A stretch of DNA of 64,000 nt, from contig JBNKEI010000033.1 in NCBI GenBank assembly GCA_050288705.1, positions 1-64,000 on the forward strand, read 5' to 3'. The notes beneath the pieces were generated by a model that made no database searches, was not told the DNA's origin, and was given only the letters and a program-made list of their open reading frames with translations. This DNA is from JBNKEI01 sp050288705. Its GTDB lineage: Bacteria; Myxococcota; Myxococcia; Myxococcales; UBA5297. Below, piece by piece: positions 1 through 8,236 of the stretch (its first letter is position 1; every line of letters begins with the position of its first letter). Position numbers and translations under genes: made by a program.

Positions 1-448
1 GACGCTCGTTAAGCTCTAGTTTATTCTTGGTATGAATTCCTCGAAAAACTGTTTGTCCAGAATAGACATAATCGTCGCCTTTGCCTAAGTCGAAATACAC
101 CACGCTTACTGAATAGACTTTTTTAACCTCGCTGTAAGGCAATCCAGCTTTCATATGCTCGACAATTGCCTTGGAAGTGCCGTACATTATTCTCGACAAA
201 TAGTCATATTCGCTATCCACCTGGACTTCTATGATTATGATCTCATCACAACTATTTTTGGCGAGAAGATCGACTCGGTTGAACTTGTCGTTCTCGGTTT
301 CTCGATTTCCTTCGCTTTCCAATATATCGATAATTTTTACATCAACAGCTAATAGCTCGCTTAAAAACCCCTCAAGAATTCCAAAATTTGCTTTGCTGCG
401 CAAAAGTTTCTTTACCGCCCAATCGAATCGAACAAGTTTTTGACCCAT
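1..448 (-). CDS. Rpn-family PD-(D/E)XK nuclease / putative transposase (partial)
   Basis: The gene is cut by the left window edge. 149 codons are open from an ATG at 448, with GGGAG five bases upstream. I recognise the Rpn (recombination-promoting nuclease, PDDEXK_2 transposase-like) family from the start MGQKLVRFDWAVKKLLRSKA, the catalytic block FNRVDLLAK followed by EIIIIEVQ (the Asp and Glu-x-Gln of a PD-(D/E)XK fold, near residues 60-80), and the following SRIMYGTSKAIVEHMKAG and VVYFDLGKGDDYVY segments. Family members are DNA endonucleases tied to recombination and are often present in several genomic copies. The C-terminal half lies outside the window, so intactness cannot be judged. It sits next to a palindromic element, which marks this end as accessory DNA. 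Confidence 0.85.
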   Translation of the reverse strand, partial: MGQKLVRFDWAVKKLLRSKANFGILEGFLSELLAVDVKIIDILESEGNRETENDKFNRVDLLAKNSCDEIIIIEVQVDSEYDYLSRIMYGTSKAIVEHMKAGLPYSEVKKVYSVSVVYFDLGKGDDYVYSGQTVFRGIHTKNKLELNER

Positions 449-612
449 ATTTGCTCCCAAGCTAAACAAATGTACAGCATAACAAGACGAGCGGCAAGTA
501 CCTAGCAGAGTGATGGCGAGACATCTCCCCTTGGCTGGCCAGAGGGAAGTATTAATCAGCGCCAACACACAATTTCTCAATCTCTTCCTTGCAAAGGCCA
601 ATAGCGCTTCAC

Positions 613-824
613 CACGCCCTCCGTCATTCCCGCGAAAGCGGGAATCCAGGGGGCACCACAGTCGAAAGACGCGTCGTGCGTGGAAGATGGGTCTCATCGA
701 AAAAACGAACCCTGGATGGGCTGACCTTTGGCCCCAAATCATCGATTGACAAAGTCGTGCCCACTGGATTCCCGCCTTCGCGGGAATGACGGAGCGGCGA
801 TGTCGGATATAGGGACATGCCCTA
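613..824 (+). mobile_element. Palindromic inverted-repeat element, copy A (internally deleted)
   Basis: A roughly 210-base element that matches copy B (56877-57336) in inverse orientation. It carries two short palindromes, ATTCCCGCGAAAGCGGGAAT at 626-645 and its variant with a CCTTCG centre at 768-787. Such palindromes resemble the dRS3-type repeats of Neisseria and other proteobacteria. The right end reads outward into the terminus AGGGCRTGTCCC (reverse strand, ending at 824). The outer part of the left terminus is missing and homology starts near 613. Between the palindromes, 672-749 encodes only the last 25 residues of a GIY-YIG nuclease, ending in TGA. Copy A therefore looks like an internally deleted, MITE-like derivative of a longer element. 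Confidence 0.75.
672..749 (+). pseudogene. C-terminal remnant of a GIY-YIG endonuclease
   Basis: The reading frame gives RRAWKMGLIEKTNPGWADLW and then stops. This is the typical C-terminal helix of small stand-alone GIY-YIG (UPF0213/YhbQ-like) nucleases, where REKQLKKW-RRAWK precedes IE-NP-W-DL. No GIY, YIG or catalytic Arg/Glu part remains upstream, so this is a non-functional fragment carried inside the palindromic element. The equivalent codons in copy B are almost identical; the Trp at W-ADLW is Arg there. Confidence 0.6.
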
Positions 825-1088
825 GTCTTTATTTGGAGGGGTAGGTTTGGGTTTGTTATTTTTTGGCGAACATTTGCGCGGTGTTTTAGTCACCCGCGTC
901 GATTTTTTCCGTCGCGGACTCCCTGAACGCGGGGATGCTCGGGTGGTAGACTCCCCCGCCTCCCTAAATTGCTTTTCTCTTTTAAACAAGCAATCATTGC
1001 ATAGTTGAAAGTCAAGGTAAGGACTAAGAGGTACCTTATCCGCACTAATTCCACAGTCACGACATACCGCAGGCAATAGGCGTATCAC
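822..1088 (-). CDS. Small zinc-ribbon-like basic protein, unknown function
   Basis: An 88-residue protein. The N-terminal half has two CxxC pairs (CRDCG near residue 9 and CNDC near residue 30), the spacing of a small zinc ribbon. The second half is rich in Lys, Arg, Ser and Pro (RSGSPRRKKSTRVTKTPRK), suggesting a disordered nucleic-acid-binding tail. I chose the GTG at 1088 because GGAAGGGGG lies just upstream; a TTG at 1118 would add ten residues. It lies 60 bases downstream of gatB on the same strand and may be read from the gat operon. The TAG stop overlaps the outer terminus of palindromic element copy A, so the original 3' end may have been replaced. I do not recognise a family. Confidence 0.5.
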   Translation of the reverse strand: MIRLLPAVCRDCGISADKVPLSPYLDFQLCNDCLFKREKQFREAGESTTRASPRSGSPRRKKSTRVTKTPRKCSPKNNKPKPTPPNKD

Positions 1089-1148
1089 CGATCCCCCTTC
1101 CAAAAAAACCTGACCCAAAAGCCTTCTCTAAAACGGGAATTTAGGCGG

Positions 1149-2585
1149 CTAGTCTCCAAGCTTCTTTTTTATCACTCCGCTAACCACCGCGGGATTACCT
1201 TTTCCTTTCATGGCCTTCATTACCTGCCCAGTAAAGAAACCCAAAAGTTGTTTCTTTCCCCCTTGGTAACGACAAACTTCATCAGGATGCTGTTTTAAAA
1301 CCTCATCGACTGTTTTCTCGGTTTGAACAATGTCTGATATTTGACGCAGTCCTTTGGCTTCCACAATGGCAGCCGGTTCTCCGCCCTCTTCAAGAATGGC
1401 GGCAAAAACATCTTTGGCAACATTTCCTGAGATCTCGCCTCCATCGACCATGGTCAATAGCTGCGCAAAACCCTGAGGAGTAATTTGCAAGGAATCCATT
1501 TGCGCTTGCCCCTCTTTCAGCGCCCGAAACAGTTCCCCTTTAAACCAGTTGGCTAGTTTTTTGTAATCTTTATATAGATCAGCCACTGATTCGAAAAATT
1601 CACCCACTGCTCGATCTACATCAGCAGTAAGTACCTTGGCGTCCTCATGACTCAACCCATATTGGCTTTTGAATCGGTTGAGTCGATCCCTCGGCAATTC
1701 CACGAGGGTGCCCCGCACTCTTTGCAAATCGCTCTCTAAAATCTTCAAAGGCAGTAAGTCAGGTTCCGGAAAGTATCGATAATCATGGGCTTCTTCCTTA
1801 GAACGCATGGAAAAAGTCTTTCCTTGAGCTGCGTCGAATAGTCGGGTCTCTTGTACGATCTTTCCACCAGAATGAATCAGTTCTATTTGCCGCTTGATTT
1901 CATAATCGAGCGCCTGGCGAACAAATCGGAAAGAATTAATATTTTTCAGCTCCGTGCGAGTACCCAACACGGTAGAACCTTTGGGCATAACCGACACATT
2001 CGCATCACAGCGAAAACTTCCCTCTTCCATATTTCCGTTAGAAATTCCCAAAGCGACCAAAATATCACGCAAGGATTTCAAATATTCGCTGGCCTCGGTA
2101 GAAGAACCAATATCAGGCTCAGATACAATTTCAACTAACGGTACGCCTGCCCGATTAAAATCCACCAAACTGGATGTTCCCCCAGTTTCGTGAATATTTT
2201 TTCCAGCATCTTCTTCCATGTGAATACGCTTTATACGAACGCATTTTTCACCTTGGTCGCCATCAATAATAATATTGCCATTTTCGCAAATAGGCAGCTC
2301 ATACATTGAAATCTGATACCCTTTAGGCAAATCAGGGTAAAAATAGTTCTTCCGAGCCCAGATGCTTAAGGGACGCAGTTCGCATTGCAGCGCTAGCCCA
2401 GCACGTATTGCTAAGTCAACCACTTGCTGGTTGAGTACTGGTAAAACGCCAGGCATTCCCAAACATACGGGACAAGTTTGGTGATTAGGTGGAGCGCCAA
2501 ACTCAGTTGAACAACCGCAGAAAATTTTAGTCTTAGTAAGTAGCTGGGCATGCACTTCTAAGCCAATAACAGGTACGAATTCCAT
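1149..2585 (-). CDS. gatB: Aspartyl/glutamyl-tRNA(Asn/Gln) amidotransferase subunit B
   Basis: Subunit B of GatCAB, which binds misacylated Glu-tRNA(Gln) or Asp-tRNA(Asn) and phosphorylates the side chain before amidation in the cytoplasm. The N-terminal cradle starts with VIGLEVHAQLLTKTKIFCGC and holds the Zn cysteines (CGC...CPVC). YPDLPKGYQISMYELPI and the C-terminal YqeY-like tail (GGEISGNVAKDVF, ending GFFTGQVMKAMKGKGNPAVV) are all present. About 478 residues is the usual length. The ATG at 2585 is preceded by GGGAG; a TTG at 2609 would add eight non-conserved residues. It follows gatA with a short gap in a gatC-gatA-gatB operon. The set implies indirect formation of Gln-tRNA, Asn-tRNA or both. 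Confidence 0.97.
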   Translation of the reverse strand: MEFVPVIGLEVHAQLLTKTKIFCGCSTEFGAPPNHQTCPVCLGMPGVLPVLNQQVVDLAIRAGLALQCELRPLSIWARKNYFYPDLPKGYQISMYELPICENGNIIIDGDQGEKCVRIKRIHMEEDAGKNIHETGGTSSLVDFNRAGVPLVEIVSEPDIGSSTEASEYLKSLRDILVALGISNGNMEEGSFRCDANVSVMPKGSTVLGTRTELKNINSFRFVRQALDYEIKRQIELIHSGGKIVQETRLFDAAQGKTFSMRSKEEAHDYRYFPEPDLLPLKILESDLQRVRGTLVELPRDRLNRFKSQYGLSHEDAKVLTADVDRAVGEFFESVADLYKDYKKLANWFKGELFRALKEGQAQMDSLQITPQGFAQLLTMVDGGEISGNVAKDVFAAILEEGGEPAAIVEAKGLRQISDIVQTEKTVDEVLKQHPDEVCRYQGGKKQLLGFFTGQVMKAMKGKGNPAVVSGVIKKKLGD

Positions 2586-2615
2586 AGACTCATTGCTCCC
2601 GATATCCAATCTCGT

Positions 2616-4079
2616 TTATTCCAATTGTGGCGCTCGCTTATGCCAGTCCGTCTGGCTTTGATAGGCGTGTCCCAATCGAAAAAGAGTAGTTTCGTCAAAT
2701 GGCTTGCCAAGCAATTGCATTCCCACAGGCAGTCCACCCTTAGTAAAGCCACAAGGAACAGACATTCCCGGCAAAGAAGCTAAATTGCAAGATATGGTAA
2801 AAATATCTGAAAGATACATTTGAATAGGATCGTTTACCTTTTCTCCCAGTAAAAACGCCGCAGTTGGAGAAGTAGGGGTCAAAATGGCATCACAAACCTG
2901 AAATGCGTCTAGAAAATCCTGGCGAATCAATGTTCTGACCTTTTGAGCCTTCAGATAATAAGCGTCATAATAACCCGCAGACAGAGCATAAGTACCAAGC
3001 ATAATTCGCGCTTTTACTTCTGCTCCAAAGCCTTGAGACCGCGTCTGCTCATACATCTCTACAAGGTTGGAAACTCCAGGAGCACGGTGTCCATAGCGCA
3101 CTCCATCGTACCTGGCTAGATTAGACGAAGCTTCCGCAGTGGCCACTAAGTAATAAGTAGCAATAGCAAAACGGGTGTTGGGCAACGATACTTCCACTAA
3201 CTTCGCCCCCAGCCTTTCCAATTCCCTAGCCGCCTGACGAACAGCCTTATCTACTTCGGGATCTATCCCTTCGAGGAAATATTCCTTGGGCAGCCCCAAC
3301 GTCATTCCTTGGATACTCTTACTTATTTCTGACAGGTAATCAGGCACGGGATTGCGCGCACTAGTAGAATCACGCTCATCGTGTCCGGCAATGGCTCTCA
3401 AGAGAATAGCGCAGTCCTCAGCGGTACGCGCCATGGGGCCTACTTGATCGAGTGAGCTGGCATAAGCAATAACCCCGTAACGAGAAACTCGACCATAGGT
3501 AGGTTTAATTCCAGTTATTCCAGAAAGAGCAGCCGGCTGACGAATCGAACCTCCGGTATCGGTTCCCAGTGCGCCAAAAGCTTCGCGTGCAGCTACTGCT
3601 GCCGCGCTTCCCCCGGAAGAACCGCCAGGGGTACGTTGAAGATCCCAGGGGTTATGCACCGCTCCAAAGGCGCTATTTTCGTTAGACGAACCCATAGCGA
3701 ATTCGTCCATGTTTACCTTGCCCAAAAAAACTGCTCCTGCTTGCCGAAGTCGCTCGACTACCGTTGCATCGTAAGGAGGAACGAACCCTTTCAAAATTTG
3801 GGAAGCACAAGTGGTTTCGGTGCCACTGACACAAAAAATGTCTTTTAGCGCCAAGGGAATTCCATCCAAAGGCCCCAGAGATCGGCCTTGCGCCCTTCGT
3901 TGGTCAGAATTTAAGGCCTGCTCTCTAGCCGATCGTTCGGAAAGCCTAAGAAAAGCATTTACTCGCGAATCGACCGCACTAATGCGCGCAAAAGCTGCTT
4001 CGGTAGCTTCCTGAGATGAACATTCTTTAGATGCGAGCTTTTTGGATAGCTCTACCAGTGTCAAATCGGTAAGTGTCAT
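2616..4079 (-). CDS. gatA: Aspartyl/glutamyl-tRNA(Asn/Gln) amidotransferase subunit A
   Basis: The glutaminase subunit of GatCAB: it releases ammonia from glutamine and channels it to GatB. The protein is 487 residues, normal for the family. The amidase signature is complete: the catalytic Lys in LDGIPLALKDIF (about residue 79), and the Gly/Ser-rich stretch PGGSSGGSAAAVAAREAFGA with GTDTGGSIRQPAAL holding the Ser-cisSer-Lys triad. The ATG at 4079 lies 5 bases after the gatC stop, indicating translational coupling. No missing key residues were seen. Confidence 0.97.
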   Translation of the reverse strand: MTLTDLTLVELSKKLASKECSSQEATEAAFARISAVDSRVNAFLRLSERSAREQALNSDQRRAQGRSLGPLDGIPLALKDIFCVSGTETTCASQILKGFVPPYDATVVERLRQAGAVFLGKVNMDEFAMGSSNENSAFGAVHNPWDLQRTPGGSSGGSAAAVAAREAFGALGTDTGGSIRQPAALSGITGIKPTYGRVSRYGVIAYASSLDQVGPMARTAEDCAILLRAIAGHDERDSTSARNPVPDYLSEISKSIQGMTLGLPKEYFLEGIDPEVDKAVRQAARELERLGAKLVEVSLPNTRFAIATYYLVATAEASSNLARYDGVRYGHRAPGVSNLVEMYEQTRSQGFGAEVKARIMLGTYALSAGYYDAYYLKAQKVRTLIRQDFLDAFQVCDAILTPTSPTAAFLLGEKVNDPIQMYLSDIFTISCNLASLPGMSVPCGFTKGGLPVGMQLLGKPFDETTLFRLGHAYQSQTDWHKRAPQLE

Positions 4080-4084
4080 GGCGA

Positions 4085-4372
4085 TTACTCGATAATTTTG
4101 GGAACTGCCACCGAGGCACCAGCTCGATCGGGCGCGTTTTGAACAGCAACTTCTGGTGGCAAAGATGGATGAACTACGTCTTCACGCAATAAATTGGGAA
4201 TGTCTGCAGCGTGAGCGGTGGGCACGATATGGGAAACATCAACCTCCTGAAGGGTTTCCACATAAGTTAAAATATCCCCGAGCTGCCGAACATAACGCTC
4301 TTCTTCCTGTTCACTCAAGCGTAATCGCGCCAGTTTAGCAACATGGCGAACCTGTTCCCTTGATAGCTTCAT
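4085..4372 (-). CDS. gatC: Aspartyl/glutamyl-tRNA(Asn/Gln) amidotransferase subunit C
   Basis: The small GatCAB subunit that wraps GatA and stabilises the GatA-GatB complex. About 95 residues, with the usual opening MKLSREQVRHVAKLARLRLS, a central ILTYVETLQEVDVS, and the C-terminal LREDVVHPSLPPEVAVQNAP that inserts at the GatA-GatB interface. A longer frame starts at 4438, but the first 22 residues are not family-like; the ATG at 4372 matches the conserved N terminus and has GGGAG about ten bases upstream. It is the first gene of gatC-gatA-gatB. Confidence 0.93.
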   Translation of the reverse strand: MKLSREQVRHVAKLARLRLSEQEEERYVRQLGDILTYVETLQEVDVSHIVPTAHAADIPNLLREDVVHPSLPPEVAVQNAPDRAGASVAVPKIIE

Positions 4373-4462
4373 AACAGTGTCACTCCCGGAGGCAAGTACG
4401 AAAATTGGGACATTACGCGACCTAGTGTAATTACTCAACTTTCAATCTAATACCAGCGCACT

Positions 4463-6400
4463 TTACCCGAGCCATTGCTCATATCCATTATTTGTATCGT
4501 CGAGATAGAAATTCTCAAGAACCTCTTTGTAACGCTGCTCGATCACCCTACGTTTCACCTTTAGAGTCGGGGTAAGTTCACCACTTTCTTGCGCCCACTC
4601 ACCATCTAAAATAGCGAATTTCTTGATGGTCGCATGCGGCGGCAGACCAGAATTGACTGAGTCGATGGTGAATTGCAACCGCTCAACAAATCGCGGATGG
4701 GAGCATAATTCTGCCATTGACTCATATTCAACCTGGTTTTTTTGTGCCCAACTATCCGCATCATCCGGAGAAATAGTTAGCAAAGCAGACACAAATTTCC
4801 TTCCCTCTCCATGCACTAGCGCTTGACCAATTAGCGAATCCAGCTTTAATGCATTTTCCACTTCCTGGGGAGCCACATATTTGCCACCAGAAGTTTTAAT
4901 AAGATCTTTTTTCCGATCGGTGACGCGCAATCTCCCTAAAGAGTCCAATTCACCAATATCTCCAGTATAAAACCATCCTTGGGGATCGAACGCCTTGGCG
5001 GTCTCCTGAGGCAGTTTATAATAACCTTGCATCACTTGCGGCCCGCGCACCAATATTTCTCCGTCTTCGGCGAGCTTACATTCGATTCCGGGCATAGGGT
5101 AACCCACCGTACCAACCCCCAAAGAACCCAAGCGATTAACGTGAGTTGGCGCACAGGTTTCCGTTAATCCATACCCCTCGGCAATATGAATGCCACAAGC
5201 TTCGAAAAAATAGCCTACTTTGCGAGAGAGCGAGGCTCCACCAGAAACAAATAGCCGCAAATCACCCCCAAATTTGCGTTCTATTTTTTTTGCAATTTTC
5301 GAAAACACTAGCCGTTTCGCTAAAAACCACTGAACCGATCGTGATTCTCGACCTTGTTCTCGCATACCAACATGACCTTCAAATAGACGCATGGCCCAAC
5401 GAAACAAAACACCCTCTAGGCCAGTTTTAGACATCCCATCGATCATGACCTGATTAAAAGCCTTCTCATAAAAACGAGGTACCGAGGGTAGAATAGTTGG
5501 CTTTACTTCTGCGGCATTACTCACTACTTTTTCAATCGATTCCGCAAAAGCGATGCGAATCCCTTGGGATATCCAACACATTTCTACCAGACGAGCAAAG
5601 GAATGAGCTAAAGGAAGAAACAGCAAGGCCAAGTCATCTGCAACTAAGACCGGAGCCCGTACAGTAGCATAAGTTTGGGCTAACCAATTCGCATGGGAAA
5701 GCATTACTCCTTTAGGGTTTCCTGCGGTTCCGGAAGTATACAGAATACAACTGAGATCATCTCCCGTTATATGCCGAGCTCGCTCTTCCATTGCCCGCGC
5801 ATGCTGTGCAGGTTTTTTTTCCAGCATTGATCGCCCTTGAGCTTCTAAATCTTCTAAACTAACTAGCTGGCACTCAAGCGCAGTGGGAATATTAAAGCTG
5901 ACAAATCGAACAACCGAAGGCACCCGTAGTCGAATCTCCTTTAGTTGAGACCAACGCCCCAAAGCATTGCCCTCCGGCTGATCATGGTCAAACACCACTA
6001 TCTTGGCTTCGCAGTCGTTAATAATGTGCTCGACTTCCCTGGCGGTATTGGAAGCATAGATGGGAACACTGACTGCTCCTGCAGCCAAAATAGCTAGGTC
6101 TGCCAAACACCATTCCCAGCTAGTCTGTGCCCAGATGCATACTCGGTCATTGGGTCGAACCCCGGCGTCTACCAAACCTTCGGCAAGAGCACGAGTGCGA
6201 TCCATGATCTCACCCCAGGTAACTGAACGCCACTGTCCTTGAACTTTGTAACGAACAGCCTCCCTCTTGGGACGCGATAAATTATCTAACAGCGCCTGAA
6301 GAAGGTTAGTACTGCCAACCGGAATTTTTAGTTTATCTATAGCTGGAATATTCACAAACAGATAGTAACCTATTCGCAATCGACTCGACAACAAAGTCAT
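4463..6400 (-). CDS. Long-chain acyl-CoA synthetase (AMP-forming, FadD15-like)
   Basis: A 645-residue member of the ANL adenylate-forming superfamily that activates long-chain fatty acids to acyl-CoA. Core motifs in order: the phosphate-binding loop CILYTSGTAGNPKGVMLSHA, the A5 motif AEGYGLTETC, the A7/A8 hinge YTGDIGELDSLGRLRVTDRK with KKDLIKTSGGKYVAPQEVE, and a C-terminal PTLKVKRRV with the catalytic Lys of A10. The long insert (LFVSGGASLSRKVGYFFEACG) and length fit eukaryote-like or FadD15-type ligases better than E. coli FadD. No transmembrane segment is evident, so it is probably cytosolic or peripherally membrane-bound. It is upstream of the GMC oxidoreductase on the same strand with a 121-base gap; a shared lipid role is possible but unproven. 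Confidence 0.9.
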   Translation of the reverse strand: MTLLSSRLRIGYYLFVNIPAIDKLKIPVGSTNLLQALLDNLSRPKREAVRYKVQGQWRSVTWGEIMDRTRALAEGLVDAGVRPNDRVCIWAQTSWEWCLADLAILAAGAVSVPIYASNTAREVEHIINDCEAKIVVFDHDQPEGNALGRWSQLKEIRLRVPSVVRFVSFNIPTALECQLVSLEDLEAQGRSMLEKKPAQHARAMEERARHITGDDLSCILYTSGTAGNPKGVMLSHANWLAQTYATVRAPVLVADDLALLFLPLAHSFARLVEMCWISQGIRIAFAESIEKVVSNAAEVKPTILPSVPRFYEKAFNQVMIDGMSKTGLEGVLFRWAMRLFEGHVGMREQGRESRSVQWFLAKRLVFSKIAKKIERKFGGDLRLFVSGGASLSRKVGYFFEACGIHIAEGYGLTETCAPTHVNRLGSLGVGTVGYPMPGIECKLAEDGEILVRGPQVMQGYYKLPQETAKAFDPQGWFYTGDIGELDSLGRLRVTDRKKDLIKTSGGKYVAPQEVENALKLDSLIGQALVHGEGRKFVSALLTISPDDADSWAQKNQVEYESMAELCSHPRFVERLQFTIDSVNSGLPPHATIKKFAILDGEWAQESGELTPTLKVKRRVIEQRYKEVLENFYLDDTNNGYEQWLG

Positions 6401-6521
6401 TTAAGAAACAAAAAGAATCCGACAGGCAACCGTTTATACCAAAGCCAAGCAGCTTTAAACGTCAACACCGAAGCCTGTTGCCCAATTGTTCCGCAACAAC
6501 ATAAAAAAACAATTCAATTGC

Positions 6522-8195
6522 TTAGCCAAACTCGCGAGCCAAGAACTTTTTGCGCAACAGGTGAGCCACTCGAAAACTGTTCGCTAGAATGGTTAAAGTA
6601 GCCGGAACACCGCCAGAATTAGGAAGAAAACTACCATCCGTGACATATAGGTTAGTTATTTCATGAGCCTGGCAGTCTCTGTTCAAAACCGAACGAGTGG
6701 AATCAGAGCCAAAACGACAAGTTCCGTGTTGAAGATGAGGAGTGGTAACTCCCCACGTCCAAGTGGACACCGTCTTGGCAGACGGTTTTATGGCTGCAAG
6801 TATCTCATTGCCTCGTTCTACCATGCGACGGCTAATCTGAATGTCATCAGGATGGTGTTTTAGACGAATACGAGCGACAGGAATACCCCATTTATCCTTT
6901 TCCAAATCATCTAATTCGACCCAACAATCCTTCCAAGGCAAAAATTCACTAAATGCCTCGAACTCTGCCCATACTTCTTCATGAAACAGCGCGCGAACTT
7001 TATTTTTAAGCTCCGCACCCCAAAGGGTCATGTTAGAATCTTTAAATAGTCGCTGTGCAGCAAATATAATGTTTTTATGCAACATAATAAAATTATATAA
7101 ACCACCTTTTGGATGCACAAACCCGGCTCTCTCATTCCAATAATCATTCTCTATACTACGCTGCAAAAACGGGAGATCCATGCCCTCCCGTCCTAAGCGA
7201 GCCACTAACTCCTGGCGATCGAATACCGCGGTACCCTTTGCAGCAGTAGAAAAAGTTAAATTTCTACCTACTAGTCCACTCCCATTAGCCAATCCATGAG
7301 GAAATCTTGACTCGCTAGAAAGCAGTAATAGGCGAGCACTTTCAATAGCCGTAGCCGCCAAAACAACTAGCCGAGTTTTAATTGAGTGCCGATACCCTTG
7401 GTAATCAACGTACTCAACCTTTGAAGCTCGCCCTCTACGATCAAGGAGTATTCGCTGGGCAGTACAGCGAGGACGAATTTCGCAATTACCAGTGGCTTCC
7501 GCCAAAGGAATCAGGGTGGCCAGCATACTCGATTTCGCACCAGTCTCGCACCCGTAGTCCCCACACATCCCACACTGGTTGCACGGTGGACGACCTCCAT
7601 AGGGGCGAGAAAGAACTGCTCGCGGAGTGGAAAAAGAATGGAAGCCAAGCTGTTTTGAGCTTTCATCGACTAATCGGGACAGCGGATGGGCGGGAATTGG
7701 CGGAAGCGGATAGGGTTTGCGAGGCGGGTCAAAAGGATTTGATCCCACTTCGCCAGATATTCCCAAACGTGTTTCGACCAATTCATAAAAAGGATTAAGC
7801 TCATCCAGCGTAATTGGCCAATCAACGATATCGGCCCCGGTAATTCCACCAGTATATGTAGCCAACTGCAAATCGTATTGGCGAAACCGATAGAAATAGC
7901 CGGACATATGTACCGTACCACCACCTACACAAACCCCTGTCCATCCCTCATTGCTGCGAATAGAACGACCAGAGTTTCCATATACAAAAGTATGCGGATC
8001 TTCAGTAGGGAAAGGAGCCCAAAAATCGCGTAGACAAATAGCGACCTCGTCATGGGTAAAATCACGAATGGTGTAGTAGGGGCCTTTTTCCAAAACTACC
8101 ACTCGCGCCCCCGCTTCCGCTAGAGTCAAAGCGACTGGCGAACCTCCTGCTCCGCTTCCTATGACCACCACATCGACTTCCTCGTGCAAGGCCAC
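6522..8195 (-). CDS. GMC-family FAD-dependent oxidoreductase
   Basis: A 557-residue flavoprotein of the glucose-methanol-choline oxidoreductase family. The N terminus has a Rossmann FAD site (VVVIGSGAGGSPVALTLAEA, residues 9-28) with the acidic end LEKG. The middle has a cysteine cluster CNQCGMCGDYGCETGAKSSM seen in some bacterial long-chain alcohol or sugar dehydrogenases of this family. The C-terminal GMC signature HGTCRFG and the NLYVTDGSFLPNSGGVPATL segment are complete and include the active-site His region. There is no signal peptide or Tat motif. The substrate cannot be read from sequence; the neighbouring acyl-CoA synthetase makes a lipid-derived alcohol one possibility, but this is inference. 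Confidence 0.88.
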   Translation of the reverse strand: MALHEEVDVVVIGSGAGGSPVALTLAEAGARVVVLEKGPYYTIRDFTHDEVAICLRDFWAPFPTEDPHTFVYGNSGRSIRSNEGWTGVCVGGGTVHMSGYFYRFRQYDLQLATYTGGITGADIVDWPITLDELNPFYELVETRLGISGEVGSNPFDPPRKPYPLPPIPAHPLSRLVDESSKQLGFHSFSTPRAVLSRPYGGRPPCNQCGMCGDYGCETGAKSSMLATLIPLAEATGNCEIRPRCTAQRILLDRRGRASKVEYVDYQGYRHSIKTRLVVLAATAIESARLLLLSSESRFPHGLANGSGLVGRNLTFSTAAKGTAVFDRQELVARLGREGMDLPFLQRSIENDYWNERAGFVHPKGGLYNFIMLHKNIIFAAQRLFKDSNMTLWGAELKNKVRALFHEEVWAEFEAFSEFLPWKDCWVELDDLEKDKWGIPVARIRLKHHPDDIQISRRMVERGNEILAAIKPSAKTVSTWTWGVTTPHLQHGTCRFGSDSTRSVLNRDCQAHEITNLYVTDGSFLPNSGGVPATLTILANSFRVAHLLRKKFLAREFG

Positions 8196-8236
8196 AGATA
8201 TCTTACCCCTTCATTCAATAGGATATTTGCTGAACA

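Noticed and set aside
613..824. CRISPR or tRNA-like structure suspected from the palindromes
   Set aside because: Only two short palindromes with no regular spacer-repeat pattern; explained by the inverted-repeat element.
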